From contig CM050446.2 of assembly GCA_027563935.2 (NCBI GenBank), positions 111,642,499 through 111,706,498 on the forward strand: DNA of 64,000 bases. The letters are read 5' to 3'. How positions within the stretch are numbered: the stretch's first letter is position 1; each line of letters begins with the position of its first letter. This DNA comes from Costus lasius (taxonomy: Eukaryota; Streptophyta; Magnoliopsida; Zingiberales; Costaceae). Positions 34,861-47,105 of the stretch are shown here, one piece after another. The translations under genes were made by a program, and so were the position numbers. The notes beneath the pieces are model-generated. The model did not search any database. It saw only the letters and a list, made by a program, of their open reading frames with translations, and was not told the origin of the DNA.

Positions 34861-36490
34861 ATGGGGGAACTTGTACCTGAAGACTCGGAGATAGAGCATA
34901 CTTTCCATCAAGTCAGAAGAAATTTGAAAAGACTTAAGCTCGAAGGATAATTCTCTGACAGTCAAACGATGGAAGCCAACCGCTCTTTGAAGGACTTTAC
35001 AGCACCCACCATCTCTGGTGTGCACTCGTGCATATCGCGGCCTGCTATCGAAGCTAACAACTTCGAGATCAAGCCATCACTTGTACAAATGGTGCAACAT
35101 AACCAATTCAATGGAGCGGCCACTAACAATCCTAACCTTCATTTATCTACCTTTTTAGAATGCTGCGACACTTTAAAGATTAACGATTCTCATCCTGATG
35201 CTATCAAACTAAGACTCTTCCCTTTTTTTTCTCTGGGATCGAGCTAGGGCATGGTTGCAGTCTTTACCACAAGCATCCATCACAACGTGGGAACAATTAT
35301 CTCAGGCTTTTATGTCAAAGTATTTCCCACCGAGCAAAACAGCCCAGCTCAAAAATCAGATCACCAACTTTGCCCAACAAGAAGGAGAGTCCCTGTATGA
35401 AGCATGGGATCGGTTCAAAGAATTATTGAGGATGTGTCTGCACCATGGTCTACAGAAATGGGTGATCATTCACACCTTCTACAGTGGATTGCTATACCAG
35501 ACCAGACTTTCTGTAGATGTTGCTGCTGGTGGGGCACTAATGAACAAGACGTATGATGAAGCGATGGAGTTGATTGAGGACATGGCCCTCAACCATTATC
35601 AATGGTTAGGAGAGAGGAGTCAACCAGTTCGAAGTTCAGGGAAGTTTGACATGAATATGATTAATTCCCTAGTTGCAAAAGTAGATTCACTTTCTTCTAA
35701 ACTTGACTCTATTAATGTTTCTACTTCTAATTCTATGACTTGTGATGTTTGTGGAGTGACAGGACATTCCTCTGATGACTGCCACATTTTGAATGCTCCC
35801 TCTGAACAAGTCAACGCTATTAGGAATTTCAGGAATCAGAATGACCCTTACTCGAACACATACAATCCGGGATGGAGAAATCACCCGAATTTCTCCTACA
35901 GGTTGAATCAAGGGCAATTACCTCCTGCTAATTTTTCTAATCAGAACTTCTCTTCTAATTTCAGGCCTCCCCCTGGAATACAACATCCATCTGCCAATCA
36001 AAGGCAACAAGATCCTCCTCAGAAGTCCAGATTAGAGTCTATGTTGGAAAGTTTCATGGCAAGTCAGATGAAGCACAATGATTCTATAACTGAGCAAATC
36101 CGCCAATTGAACATGAAAGTGGACTCTGTATCAACCCACTCAAAAATGATGGAGAATCAGATTACGCAGCTTGACCAACGAACCAGTTCAATCCAGGAAA
36201 GAATTAACCACAATGAGCATTGTAATGCGATAACGACGAGGAGCGGAATCCAGCTAGAAGATCCAAAGATGCCCGAACCTAAGGAAAGAACAAGGCCAAC
36301 ATCATCCGAGGAAATCTCACTTGAAGAGGACTCCGCAGTTAACCCAGAGACAGAACAGCAAGGCTTGAATGCACTGAAGGAGCATGTTTACATTCCACCT
36401 CTGCCATACAAACCGCCAGTCCCGTTTCCTCAGTGGCTAGCTAAGGCCAAACTGGATCGGCAGTTTGGGAAATTTTTGGAGGTATTAAAA
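34861..36490 (+). pseudogene. Gypsy-4 gag
   Basis: Starts M-G-E-L-V-P-E-D at 34861. A TAA follows at about 34948, then the conserved A-N-N-F-E-I-K-P and F-P-F motifs. A frameshift in a T-run at about 35223-35237 moves the frame; the second part has S-K-Y-F-P-P-S-K-T and E-S-L-Y-E-A-W, and a complete CCHC zinc knuckle (35741-35782). A Q-rich linker and the P-F-P-Q motif follow. A further frameshift lies in an A-run at about 36486. The protein would form the particle and bind RNA. Compared with Gypsy-1 and Gypsy-3 the zinc knuckle is intact. Confidence 0.9.
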
Positions 36491-38147
36491 AAATCTATAT
36501 CAATATTCCCTTTACTAACGATCTTTCACAAATGCCAGCATATGCCAAGTTTTTAAAGGAAATCTTATCCAATAAGAGAAAGATTGAGGAGCAAGGAACA
36601 GTTGCTCTAACCGAAGAATGCAGTGCCATCCTCCAAACAAACTTCCAACCAAACTCAAAGATCTAGGGAGTTTTTCAATCCCGTGCCAAATTGGAAATAT
36701 GCCTTTTGATAGAGCTCTATATGATTTAGGAGCTAGCGTTAGTTTAATTCCCTTATCTATCTGCAGGAAGTTAGGCATGGATAAAATGAAGCCTACCTCT
36801 ATATCTCTTCAACTAGCTGATCGATCAGTGTGCCGACTGGTCGGGATCATTGAAGACGTACTGATAAGAGTGGGAGATTTTTTTATCCCTGCAGATTTTG
36901 TAGTGTTAGAAATGGAAGAGGACACTCGACTACCCATCATTCTGGGGCGCCATTTCCTTGCAACCGCCGGCGCCGTTATTGATGTGAAAAATGGGAAATT
37001 GGTACTGAATGTTGGTGAGGAGAAATTAGAATTTGACTTGTCTTCCGATCTAAAGAAACCATCTTTTGCAGGGTCTTGCTGCGAAATTGATACAATGGAG
37101 GACAACAATGGACCTACCCCACCAACCGCCGAAGACACTTGGGAAGTCTGTCTGCTGAATGATGAACATGAGGGTGATACTGATGAGCATCAGGTTCAAG
37201 TAGAAAGTTTGGGAGTTGTTCACTCTGAGAGATTCAGGAGAACGCAGTTTGAAAGTCTTGGAGAGGTTAAGTCTGGTCCTTCTACAAAGAAGGAGTTAGA
37301 GTTCAAACCCCTTCCTAATAATCTTAAATATGAATTCCTTGATGCTAACTCTACTTGTCCTGCCATCATTAGTGCTGACCTTAATGCATAAGAGACTGCG
37401 AAGCTACTGAAAGAACTACGGCTCCATAAACAGGTAATTGGATACTCATTGGAAGATATTAAAGGAATTAATCCTTCGTTCTTTATGCACAAGATTTTCT
37501 TGGAGAGCGATAGTAAAGCTTCGGTGGAATTCCAGCGCCGGTTAAATCCAAATATGAAAGAAGTGGTCAAGAAGGAGATATTGAAATTACTTGATGCGAG
37601 GGTTATTTACCCAATATCAGACAGTGAATGGGTAAGTCCAGTGCATGTCGTGCCTAAGAAAGGTGGCGTCATTGTGGTCAAGAACGAGAACAACGAGCTC
37701 ATACCCACCCGCACTGTGACTGGGTGGAATATGTGTATCGACTACAGGAAACTAAACAAAGCTACGCGCAAGGACCACTACCCACTTCCATTTATTGACC
37801 AGATGCTGGAGCGGTTGGCAAAGAACTCTCACTTCTGCTTTCTCGATGGCTTCTCATGATTCTTCCAAATCTCTATCCATCCGGAAGACCAGGAAAAGAC
37901 AACTTTCACCTGCCCTTATGGGACATTTGCCTACCGTCGAATGCCATTTGGGCTATGCAATGCCCCCGCCACCTTTCAAAGATCCCTATCCTTCATGGAT
38001 GATTTCTCAGTTTATGGTACTTCATGTGATATTTGCTTAGCTAATCTCTCTAAAGTGTTGAATATGTGCAAAGAAGTCAACCTCGTCTTAAATTGGGAGA
38101 AGTGTCATTTTATGGTGCGAGAAGGAATAGTGCTCTGATCTCGAAAC
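36491..38147 (+). pseudogene. Gypsy-4 protease and reverse transcriptase
   Basis: The protease has D-L-G-A-S-V-S-L-I-P at about 36723 and the flap region ending in I-L-G-R-H-F (Pro replaced by His). Reverse transcriptase begins at about 37450 with G-I-N-P-S and has K-K-G-G-V-I-V-V, C-I-D-Y-R-K-L-N and the F-M-D-D box at about 37998. Breaks: TAA at 37389-37391, TGA at 37857-37859 (in the F-S-G-F-F motif), about 45 bp missing just before the F-M-D-D box, and a stop near 38138. The enzyme would copy the element RNA into DNA; this copy cannot. Confidence 0.9.
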
Positions 38148-38775
38148 GTGGCATCGAAGTTGACAGGTCCAAAGTAGATGCCATTGAAAAATGCCACCAC
38201 CCTCATCTAAAAAGGGAGTTCGAAGTTTTCTTGGACACGCCGGCTTTTATCACTGTTTTATAAGAGACCTTTCCAAAATTGCTAGACCATTGACTAACTT
38301 GCTCGCTAAAGATATTTTTTTTTCTTTTGACCAGGATTGCATGACATCTTTTGAAAAACTGAAGACAGCCTTGATCTCACCCCCTGTCATGCAGCTGCCA
38401 AATTGGACACTCCCATTCGAGCTCATGTGCAACACCAGCGATTTCGCAGTTGGAGCAGTGTTAGGACAACGGGAAGACAACAAGTTACATGCCATCTATT
38501 ATGCGAGCCGGACATTGAATGAAGCTCAAATCAATTACGCTACCACAGAAAAGGAGCTCCTTGCTATTATTTTCGCTTTTGACAAGTTTAGACCCTATGT
38601 TATTGATTCAAAAGTAATCGTATACACCGATCATACAGCTATCAGATACCTTCTAACCAAGAAAGATGGAAACCCACGATTGATTCGCTGGATCCTCTTG
38701 CTACAGGAATTCAATCTGGAAATCCATGACAAGAAGGGCTCAGAAAAACTGGTGGATGATCATTTATCCCGATGA
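38148..38775 (+). pseudogene. Gypsy-4 RNase H
   Basis: Open from 38191 to the TGA at 38773-38775. It holds the connection domain (F-L-G-H-A-G-F-Y) and the RNase H motifs: [14 protein letters not shown] at about 38427, where relatives usually have C-D-A-S, so the first catalytic Asp is Asn; T-T-E-K-E-L-L-A with the catalytic Glu; and Y-T-D-H-T-A-I with Asp. RNase H removes the RNA from RNA/DNA hybrids during reverse transcription. The Asp-to-Asn change fits a G-to-A mutation and would disable it. Confidence 0.88.
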
Positions 38776-40166
38776 CCACATGAAGAACAAGAAGAGGAGA
38801 ATTGTCAAGACATTAACGATTACTTCCCTAATGAACATCTCTTAGCTCTAACTGAAATTGAAGCCCCATGGTATGCTGACTTTGTTAATTATTTAGTGTC
38901 TGACGTCGTCCCCTTTGATCTTTCATGATAGCAAAAGAAGAGGTTCCTACACGACGTGAAGCACTACTATTGGGACAACCCTCTTTTGTTTTGAAGATGC
39001 GCTGATGGCCTTTTTCGGCGATGCATACCCGAAGAGGAGATCCAAGACGTCTTATTTCATTGCCACTCATCTCCTTATGGGGGCCACGCTAGTGCTTCGA
39101 AGACAGCCTTCAAAGTACTACAATCCAGACTTTACTGGCCCACTATTTTTCGGGATGCCTGGCGATTCATTACTCATTGTGATTAGTGTCAGTGATTAGG
39201 TAACATTTCTAAACGAGATGAGTTACCGTTAACCAGCATCTTGGAACTAGAGATCTTCGACGTTTGGGGGGTGGACTTTATGGGACCATTCCCATTGTCC
39301 TGTGGAGATCAATTCATACTGGTGGCCGTGGATTATGTCTCTAAGTGGGTGGAAGCCTTAGCCGAACACACATCCGATGCTAAGGCGGTGACTCGAATGC
39401 TTAAACGCACTATCTGCCCCAGATTTGGTGTACCACGAGTTTTGATAAGCGACGGAGGCTCTCACTTTCTGAATCACAAGTTAGCCTCCCTACTAAAGAA
39501 GTACAAGGTAACCCACAAAGTCGCAACCCCTTACCATCCATAGACTAGTGGACAAGTGGAAGTATCCAATAGGGAGATAAAGAATATCTTACAAAAATGA
39601 TTAACTTCTCACGAACTGATTGGTCATTGAAACTAGATGACGCACTCTGGGCTTATAGGACAGCATTCAAAACCCCGCTAGGAATGTCTCCCTGTTAGCT
39701 AGTATATGGCAAGTCCTGCCACCTCCCAGTTGAAGTTGAGCACAGAGCTTATTGGGCAGTCTGAAAGCTAAATTTTGACCTCCAAAGTGTTGGCGATAAC
39801 AGGAAACTCCAACTCAATGAACTTGATGAAGTCCGTCTGTTTGCATATCACAATGCAAGGATCTACAAAGAACGGACGAAGCGATGGCATGATAAGCACA
39901 TTGTTACAAAGAATTTCCAAGTAGGAGATCATTTCCTTCTGTTTAACTCACGTTTGAAACTCTTTCCAGGAAAGTTAAGGACAAGATGGTCTGGACCATT
40001 TACTGTGAAGAGGATTTTCCCACATGGAGCTGTTGAAATTTGGAGCCAGCGATCAGGAAACTTTAAAGTGAATGGCCAACGTTTAAAACTCTACTTTGCA
40101 CATGACATCATCGACAAAGGGGTCTCTTTACATATCTATGATCCTCCACCACCAGACCCGCCATGA
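38776..40166 (+). pseudogene. Gypsy-4 integrase
   Basis: Contains the zinc region with C-H-S-S-P-Y-G-G-H (about 39060) and a following Cys pair near 39178-39190, broken by stops; a catalytic core open at 39241-39543 with D-F-M-G-P-F-P and S-D-G-G-S-H-F; a TAG at 39541-39543 where Gypsy-1 has CAG; and the C-terminal module with [10 protein letters not shown] (open frame 39954-40166) ending at TGA 40164-40166. More stops and frameshifts lie at 38928-39190 and 39590-39800. The enzyme would insert element DNA; this copy is inactive. Confidence 0.9.
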
Positions 40167-40176
40167 GCATCATGAT

Positions 40177-40224
40177 GGTCAAGCTAGTGACCCTAAAGAA
40201 GCGCTTGTTGGGAGGCAACCCAAC
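40177..40224 (+). other. Gypsy-4 post-pol double hairpin module
   Basis: GGTCA (40177-40181), loop AGCTAG, TGACC (40188-40192). GTTGGG (40207-40212), loop AGGCAA, CCCAAC (40219-40224). The spacer contains AGCGCT. It starts 11 bp after the integrase stop. The outer pair of the second stem is G-C here and C-G in Gypsy-1. Confidence 0.8.
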
Positions 40225-40943
40225 CTCTTGTTCACTCTTTTACTTTCTTATTTTTTTTCATCATTTAGACATTGTTATTTTCAAGTTTTTATTTCATATT
40301 TATGCTCTCTAAGCTATACCATGCTGATGGAAATTTTTTTCAATTTTTCAGGAATCACAGAGCCATGCATGGTCGCACCCGTGCATCCATGCACGGCCGT
40401 GCACGGCTTGGGAAGCTCTTCTATGCTCAACACCGACGCATGCACGGGCCAGGGGGGGTGAAGGCATGCACGGTCGTGACGCATAACAAGCTCCGCACCC
40501 ATCCTTTACCGAGACATGCACGGTCGTGACCGTGCACCAATGCACGGCCGTGCATCATAAGTGAATTCAGTTGTTGCGATCAGGCCGAGAACTACACGGC
40601 TTGGGCTGTGTACGCATACACACCCGTGCATGACTTTTTATAAAAAGCAACCGCCTGCACAGCAGCATACACACCCATGTACGCAACCACCGCCATCCCA
40701 ATCCGCCACCACCGGTGCTCGATCGACCTCCGGCAACCTCCTATCGTCTTCTCCGACCTCCGGGGACCCTTTCCCTCAACCTTCCTGCATCGATCTGTGT
40801 CTTCTATCGCCGACCGCCGCTGCCCTAATTTCTATCTCCGCCCATGATTCCGCCGCCGTCGACCTTCCTCCTTCATCTCCAACGCCTCTAAAGCTTCCTC
40901 CACAGCACCTGCTATCTTCCTGTTGCCTTCCTACACTTCCCAG
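40225..40943 (+). repeat. Gypsy-4 spacer with TGCACGGCCGTGCA palindromes
   Basis: Noncoding. Multiple copies of CATGCACGG/CCGTGCATG lie at about 40362-40630, the same word as in the Gypsy-4 LTRs. The part from 40640 to 40940 is C-rich and could be the leader of the accessory gene; open frames on both strands here are by-products of the composition. Confidence 0.82.
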
Positions 40944-41969
40944 ATGTCTCAACGCAAACAGGTTACCTCCAAGCACTGCATTTCCACCTCTTCTAGCGCG
41001 CTGTCGTCCAACAGCCACCGCCAGCCCGGCCGCCCACTCCATATGGGATCATTTGTAGAGATCCAGAGCAACTTACCAAGCTCACTGCCCTCGCATGACG
41101 CCCAGTGGTGACCACACGATTCCTGGATCATGCAACCCTCAACACCTTAGGCTTCTATGAAGATGTGCAATGGCTATTCCAACGTATAGGCTGGGAGCAA
41201 TTCTTTACTATCTGCTATCCCACCTACATCCCTATTGTACTGGAGTTCCTGTCTTCCATGGAGTTCCATGCTAACATCTACACTGATGAAGATAACGACA
41301 GCCTATCCTTTAGGCTCAACAATACTGAGTTTGTGGTTACGTTGACAAAGCTGAATTCGATATATGGTTTTCCTACAGATGGGACCGAATTTAAAGCAAG
41401 CAACTTCTGGGCCGACTTGACCGATTTCCGACCTTTTGATACTAGGACAGCCAGAGCCACCTGCCGCAAGAACCCTGTGTTGAAATATGTGCACCGTGTC
41501 ATGGCACATACTATTTTCGGTCGAGGGGAGTCTGATGGTCTATTTCGAGCATCTGAGCTTCAGTTTCTATGGGCGATGCCGCATGGGGTCCGCCTCAACA
41601 CTGCCTTTCATTTTGCCAAGCAACTCTAGAAGGTATCAAGGGCACCGAAGGGTGCCATTGCTCTCGGGGGACTTCTTACCCCACTGGCCTTTGCAGTAGG
41701 GATCCATCCCGACCAGATGGAACAAGCCCGAGGCAAAAGCCGACTCGATCTTGATTCCTGCATCTCCATGTGGATGATAGTCAAGGAGGGCGAATTCTAC
41801 AGTCTAGTCTTCCCCGGGAGCGATGTCAAACTACCACTGCCAAATCCAGCGCGCACCATAGTACGCGAGCAGCAAAACTGAAGAGTTGAGGCAGTCGAGG
41901 ATCAGGACGAGCCTCTTGCGACTGAGCCTCCCCCCCCCTTCGCAGCGACCTTCTACCCAGCTTGACCGT
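40944..41969 (+). pseudogene. Gypsy-4 ORF1-like accessory protein, main part
   Basis: The N-terminus M-S-Q-R-K-Q-V-T-S (40944) is basic and Ser-rich. A one-base loss near 41103 shifts into the frame of the conserved domain: T-T-R-F-L-D-H-A-T-L, V-L-E-F-L-S-S-M-E, K-Y-V-H-R-V-M-A-H-T-I-F-G-R-G-E-S-D and the hydrophobic A-I-A-L-G-G-L-L-T-P-L-A-F-A. Stops: TAG 41627-41629 (CAG in Gypsy-2) and TGA at about 41879 (TGG in Gypsy-2), then a C-run near 41930. Gypsy-5 cuts the gene at 41969; the C-terminal coiled coil is at 51764-51937. It belongs to the same family as the accessory genes of Gypsy-1, -2 and -3. Confidence 0.83.
41965..41969. repeat. Target site duplication of Gypsy-5, left copy (ACCGT)
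   Basis: Pairs with ACCGC at 51759-51763; four of five bases match, so one copy has mutated. Confidence 0.8.
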
Positions 41970-42880
41970 TGTTGTGTCCGCAAGTGCACGGATACTCGAA
42001 GTAATAAAATAGATATCGAACCACAGAGACCTTGTTGTCAAGTACTGAATAATTAATTTCTCGCTAGCTAGGCAATCAGAAAATAGTGAATCAAACTATC
42101 GAAAAGAACACAGAGAAAATATCAGAGAGGAAATCGGGACTAGGGGTTCATCTACTTTAATTTCTAATGACTAGATTAAGATAAGTATTTGTCAATCTAA
42201 TTCTATTATGGTAAAGGTAAATTTTACTTTATAAATAAATTGTCTCGCTCTCGCGCAGACAATCATACAAAGAACCGATCCCCACTCTTGCACAAGATCT
42301 ATTCAATGCTGAAAATAAGTAAACCATCAGCTAAGAACTCAAGGATCACTCTCGTGCATCCGAATTCTAGGTTGATCACCTCAAGTGGAAACTCAAGGAT
42401 CACTCTCGTGCATCCGAGTCTCAACACTAGTTTTACTCAAGGGTTTCCAATGACTCAATACTCAATCTCTTGCAATATCAAATCAAGTCTACACATTAAC
42501 TCAATCCAAAGTATCAAAAATTCAACAAGGCATTATAGCTCTCTAAAAATCAGAATTCGAAGAACAACCTAATCTCTTACGGTAGTTCCAAACTCAATAA
42601 TTCCTCTGGTTCCAAATTTCAAACAATCAACCTCTCGGTCTATTTTGCAAAACTCTAAAACATGCTGATATTTAAGACACAAAGGAGAATTAAAGAACAA
42701 TCAATCACAAGAGTAAAATTATCATAATAAAATCAGTTTGACAAAATTAGGGTTTTCTAGCCATTAAGAAACAAAGAGATTACACCCCCATGTCCTATAA
42801 AAAGATTAAGCTACCATGATGAAAGGATTACAATAAAACATGTTCTTAGAGTGATAAGGAATTGAAAAGAGGGAAGAAAG

Positions 42881-44562
42881 ATTACTGTTGGGTCCCCTTC
42901 AAGGGGGAGCGCAAACCCTAATTAGGCACATATATGTGCACATAGCGGAAGCTAGGGCTTCAAGATCGGTTAGCATGACACATGATTAACTTGTAAACGA
43001 GGATTGCAAAGAATCAACTCATACCATAGCCATTAGATTGGATGCAGCTTGAAAGCAAGAGGGCAAACAAGCTCTCCTCCAAAGAAGACACACACTAGAT
43101 GAGAGATAGCCCCTTCTTGTTACTCCTTGTGCTAGCAAGGAACGCCAAGTCTCCTAACCGTGTGAAGGAGATCGATGTATTCTTGGATAGCCGAATGCTT
43201 TTTCTTCTCTACCTCTCGTCGAGAGCAACCACACTCAAGAGAGGGCAACGCCAAAAGCATTGAAGCATTGAGGCGTTTTCATGGCTTGAGGTGTTTTGGC
43301 GTTGAGACTTCCAAATATGGTAAGTCTTAAATCTTCACATGTTCACGCATAGTGAACTAATCAAAACGCCCATCAAAACGAACCATGCGTTCACATAAGT
43401 GAACCGGTTCAATTTGACTTTGGTTCAACAACCAAATCAAACCAAGACATGGTCTAGATCTCATTAAACCAAAAGGGTTCAAGATCTAACCACACATCAT
43501 TTGATGCACTTGATCTCATCGATCAAGCATCAGATCTCTCGATCGAAGCTTACCGATCTCATGCCCTAATCAATCAAATATGATCAGACCAGATCTCACT
43601 TCCAATCAGAGTCTAAACTCCTTTAAATTGAACCAAAACAATTCAGTCCACACGATCTGACATAAGTGAGCCATATCACCAAATTGTGTGACCCTGAGGG
43701 TTTCCTTTAAATGTCGGTAACGATAACTTACGTTGTCACGACCAGTGAGGGGTATCTAGCAACACATCACTGTCTCCCGATATAAAGGAAAGAGTCTTCC
43801 AAGACTACGCCCAAACCACAGCACAAGTGTGAATCAACCTCACAAGGCATGCATGTATCCTTTGCCACTGGATGTTCTTATTGGACAAGCGGGTCAAGCT
43901 TGTAACTCCAACATGATGAGCATGATTAGATCAGGTGAACATAGTCACCTGGGTATGGCCATACACTTTCTCAATCATCTCATTCGGGGGGCCCCTTTTT
44001 GAACATCACACTCCTTAAACAAGGAGACGGCAATCCTATATCTATCACTAGTGTCCTAACCTGACTCATGATCATTATCCAAGACAGTCTATAACCATTA
44101 TGTTTCAAATGATATTGAACTACCTCAAAACAATGACGATCATCATTTAGAAACACAAGTGATCTCAAGTCAGAGGACATGTGCCACTTGGTGCAAACAA
44201 GGAATATTCACATTGTGACAAGCAATTGAATATCCTAGTAGGGTCTGTCCAGTACATCCAATGTACCCATGAGTCTACATCTTATTCCATGCTCGAAGCA
44301 TCCTATAAGATCAGAACACATATTAGTCTCAATCATATCAAGGCTGTCTCATGTTCACCAAGATATCTCGACTAAGGACTTCACTGCATGTCAGCCTAGC
44401 TGAACAGCATCGAGACATTATTCAGAAGTATACTTATTGCAGCAGACAATGTAACATACTGAATAACAACCATTGCCTTTATAAACATCACAGTTTATAC
44501 ATGATACTGTTACAATCCCAAGGCCTCAAACATTAGCCTTAAGGGCATACCCCAACAATTAC
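42881..44562 (-). mobile_element. Solo copia LTR (42886-44557) with ATTAC duplication
   Basis: A single LTR in minus orientation; plus-strand ends are TGTTGGGTCCCC and CCCCAACA. The 5-bp duplication ATTAC flanks it at 42881-42885 and 44558-44562. The other Gypsy-5 LTR has the empty site (one ATTAC) at about 50724-50728. A solo LTR is normally left when the two LTRs of an element recombine. It is the same broad family as the Copia-1 and Copia-2 LTRs but a separate subfamily. Open frames inside (43980-44536) are not genes. Confidence 0.95.
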
Positions 44563-45020
44563 AAAACAGGGCTGTAATGAAATTACAGCCCGTAATTTGC
44601 TTTGAACAGCGCTGTCACCACTGTTGTGTCGATTTCTCCTTCGATTCAACTCTGAACACTCTATAACTTAAGGTGCGTGTTCTCCTTCACCAGACGAAGC
44701 TCTCTATCAAAAATCGTGGCCGGAGGTGGTTTGTAGGTGGAGAACCGATGAACCCTAGCAATTCCGCCTCTCCCTCAAAAAGAGGGAAGAAAGATTACAA
44801 AACAGGGCTGTAATGAAATTATAGCCCGTAATTTGCTTTGAACAGCGCCGTCACCACTGTTGTGTCGATTTCTCCTTCAATTCAACTCTGAGCGCTCTGG
44901 AACTTGAGGTATACGTTCTCCTTCACCAGATGAAGCTCTCTATCAAAAATCATGGCCGGAGGTGTGTAGGTGGAGAACCGATGAACCCTAGCAATTCTGC
45001 CTCTCCCTCAATTTCTCCAT
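44558..45020 (-). repeat. 236-bp tandem duplication in Gypsy-5 left LTR
   Basis: The stretch starting ATTACAAAACAGGGCTG at 44558 is repeated from 44794 with scattered differences. The other LTR has it once (from about 50724). The duplication therefore arose after the LTRs were made, or was lost from one. Confidence 0.85.
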
Positions 45021-45171
45021 GGATTCGTGATAAAATTTGTTCCTTTCACTTTCTGTGTTTTCTCCTCTTAAAGATGAGTCCACCGCCTCTTTCGGATCTC
45101 AATTTGGAGGTCTGGATCAAAAGATATGGTCTTTGTAAGAATCGGGCGAAAAAATCGGAATTCTGAGTTCC

Positions 45172-45590
45172 AAAATACGGCACCGTGAAGATTCATACGG
45201 CGGTGCCGTATTTTATTCTGTGAGTTCTGGGCACAAAATACGGTGCCGTGAGAGTTTTTCTTAAAAATACGGTAGTGCCGTATTTCATTCTGTGAGTTCT
45301 GGGAAACAAATACGGTACCGTAGAAAACCTCACGGTACTACCGTAATTCTTCGAAAAGTTTCTGGTTAAAAACGTCGGAATATACGGCACCGTGTAAATG
45401 ACCACGGCAGTGCTGTATTTCCATTGAAACTTTCTGGTCAAAAACGTTGCAAAATACGATACCGTGAAAGATTCTCTGGCAAATACGGTAGTGCCGTATT
45501 TTGCCCAGGAATGTCTGCTGAGAAATACGGTACCGTGAGAATTCGTCTGGAAAATACGGTAGTGCCGTATTTTAGCTAGATGGTGTATTT
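45172..45590 (-). repeat. Array of TACGG...CCGTA palindromes, Gypsy-5 left LTR
   Basis: About ten imperfect inverted repeats such as TACGGTACCGTA and ATACGGTAGTGCCGTAT, spaced 30-50 bp. The same array is at about 51105-51510 in the other LTR. Read on the element strand it lies early in the LTR (U3). Confidence 0.85.
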
Positions 45591-45847
45591 TGGCTTGAAA
45601 TTTTTTGTGTAGACTCCTCTTGATGATTAGAACTCATTCATGCATTGATATTGCTCGAAAATCAGTGATAATAATGCCTTTTTACCTGAAATTAATCAAA
45701 AACCAAAGATTGTGTAGATTCCGAAGTATTTGGTAAAAAAGGGTATAAAAGCAAAGTAAAAGAGTAAGACTATGGCTCAAAAGACTACCAAATAAGTATC
45801 AAAAACACTATAAAATTTGGAGTCATCAAACACAAAAGACTCAAACT

Positions 45848-45865
45848 TTGCTTGTCCTCAAGCAA
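45848..45865 (-). other. Pre-LTR hairpin, Gypsy-5
   Basis: On the element strand TTGCTTG, loop AGGA, CAAGCAA, placed 19 bp from the 3' LTR. Identical to the ones in Gypsy-1, -2 and -4. Confidence 0.8.
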
Positions 45866-46217
45866 ATAAAGAAATCAATACTGAGTATTGAAACATAAAT
45901 TTTGATATGACGAATAAATTTCTAGAATATAATCATCCATAGAGAATTTTATCAATTTCACACAAAATTTTCGAGTAAATACATCGTCTTCTGAAATTAA
46001 TCTTTAAGACTCAATAATTCAATTAAATAAAAGTTCGCAACATGCATGGTAATAGAATTTCAACTTCATAAATTAATCTTGTTTTTGAGATTTTCATCCA
46101 ATATATTTTTGTTTACAGGAATAGGATCTCCAAATCTTTTTTTTTTTCACTCATTTTTTTTTGTCCTTGACATTCTCTAAATCGATTACCACCCTTTTTT
46201 CAATGACGAATTTAAAG

Positions 46218-46390
46218 TATGTTGGTCACATAACCACACATAATAGAACTCATATCTCATAGATAGAAAGAATTTTCTTGAGATAGAGGAGTCAATGTCA
46301 AAGGAGCTCTCTCTTGGCATGCATCTACATAGATACACACTTTTGCAATGAACTTCAACTCTTGTCTTAGGTACCATTGTGAACACAATG
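46218..46390 (-). other. Gypsy-5 3' twin hairpins
   Basis: CATTGTG (46375-46381) pairs with CACAATG (46384-46390). TATGT-TGGT (46218-46226) pairs with ACCA-ACATA (46233-46242) with one bulged C. On the element strand the first is bordered by CTTGG and GGTACCTAAG, as in Gypsy-1. Confidence 0.68.
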
Positions 46391-47105
46391 CCAAGAAGAG
46401 GAGTTATCCTTTCTCATGGATTTGGATCTCTTTTTCCCAACAAATAACATAAAAGATTATAAAGATTAACTAGATTAATCACTTGATATCAACTCAATAA
46501 CATGTGCAAATATGCTCATTTTATTCAAAAGAATTATTTCACTTCAAGATTGCATTCACTAAACAATGCATTTACCTAGAATTTCATGCATCAATTAATG
46601 AAAAATTTTCAACAAATAGATTATATCAGAGAAATAATTTCAACATATAAAATCTATTTCCAATTTCCAGAAATTGATATGCATGATAATTCGTTAAAAA
46701 TTTTGGCATGGTGTTTGTAGTATTTTCAGAAAAATCCTTCTACACATCATCATCATATTGTGTCAACACAACCAAATCGAAATATCTATCAATAAAATCA
46801 AAAGGCGAGGATCCGTGGCATGTGAGCACAAGAAGTTTAAAGTATTCATCTTCCATTTAAACACATGGATTATCAGAAAAATATAAAGGATGGAATGCAA
46901 ATAAGTTGGAAGAAAATACTCACAAAGGTCTATTAGTCTGTGTCAGATCCAATCATCCTCTGTGTCTTCGGGTTCGCACCACTTGTACCCCTTTTTTTTG
47001 TGACAAAAATTAATTTTCATCTACAAAAAGAAAAGAAAAATTAGTGCTAAGTAAAAAAAACAAAAACAAAAATAAAGGAAAAGAAAGTAAGCTAAAGCAA
47101 AAGTG

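Larger units (their letters stand above)
41970..45828 (-). repeat. Gypsy-5 3' LTR (with solo copia LTR inside)
   Basis: About 2.18 kb of its own sequence, against 1827 bp for the other LTR. The differences are a 236-bp tandem duplication (44558-44793 and 44794-about 45020) and a stretch of about 125 bp near 42215-42340 that is missing in the other LTR. An array of ACGG(T/C)A palindromes lies at about 45172-45580. Confidence 0.9.
45829..47105 (-). other. Gypsy-5 3' noncoding region
   Basis: About 1.3 kb of AT-rich sequence with no gene recognised. It holds the pre-LTR hairpin at 45848-45865, T-runs at about 46136-46165 (purine runs on the element strand), and two hairpins at 46218-46242 and 46375-46390. 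Confidence 0.78.

Noticed and set aside
40362..40630. Regular short palindromes, CRISPR-like at first sight (also 15865-16180, 27360-27650, 45172-45590)
   Set aside because: Repeats are imperfect, spacers are not of fixed length, no cas genes exist, and all other content is plant retrotransposon.
42240..42572. Open frame of 110 codons (and its shorter copy at 50197-50403)
   Set aside because: Located in the Gypsy-5 LTR on the strand opposite to the element; Ser/Asn-rich low-complexity translation without support.
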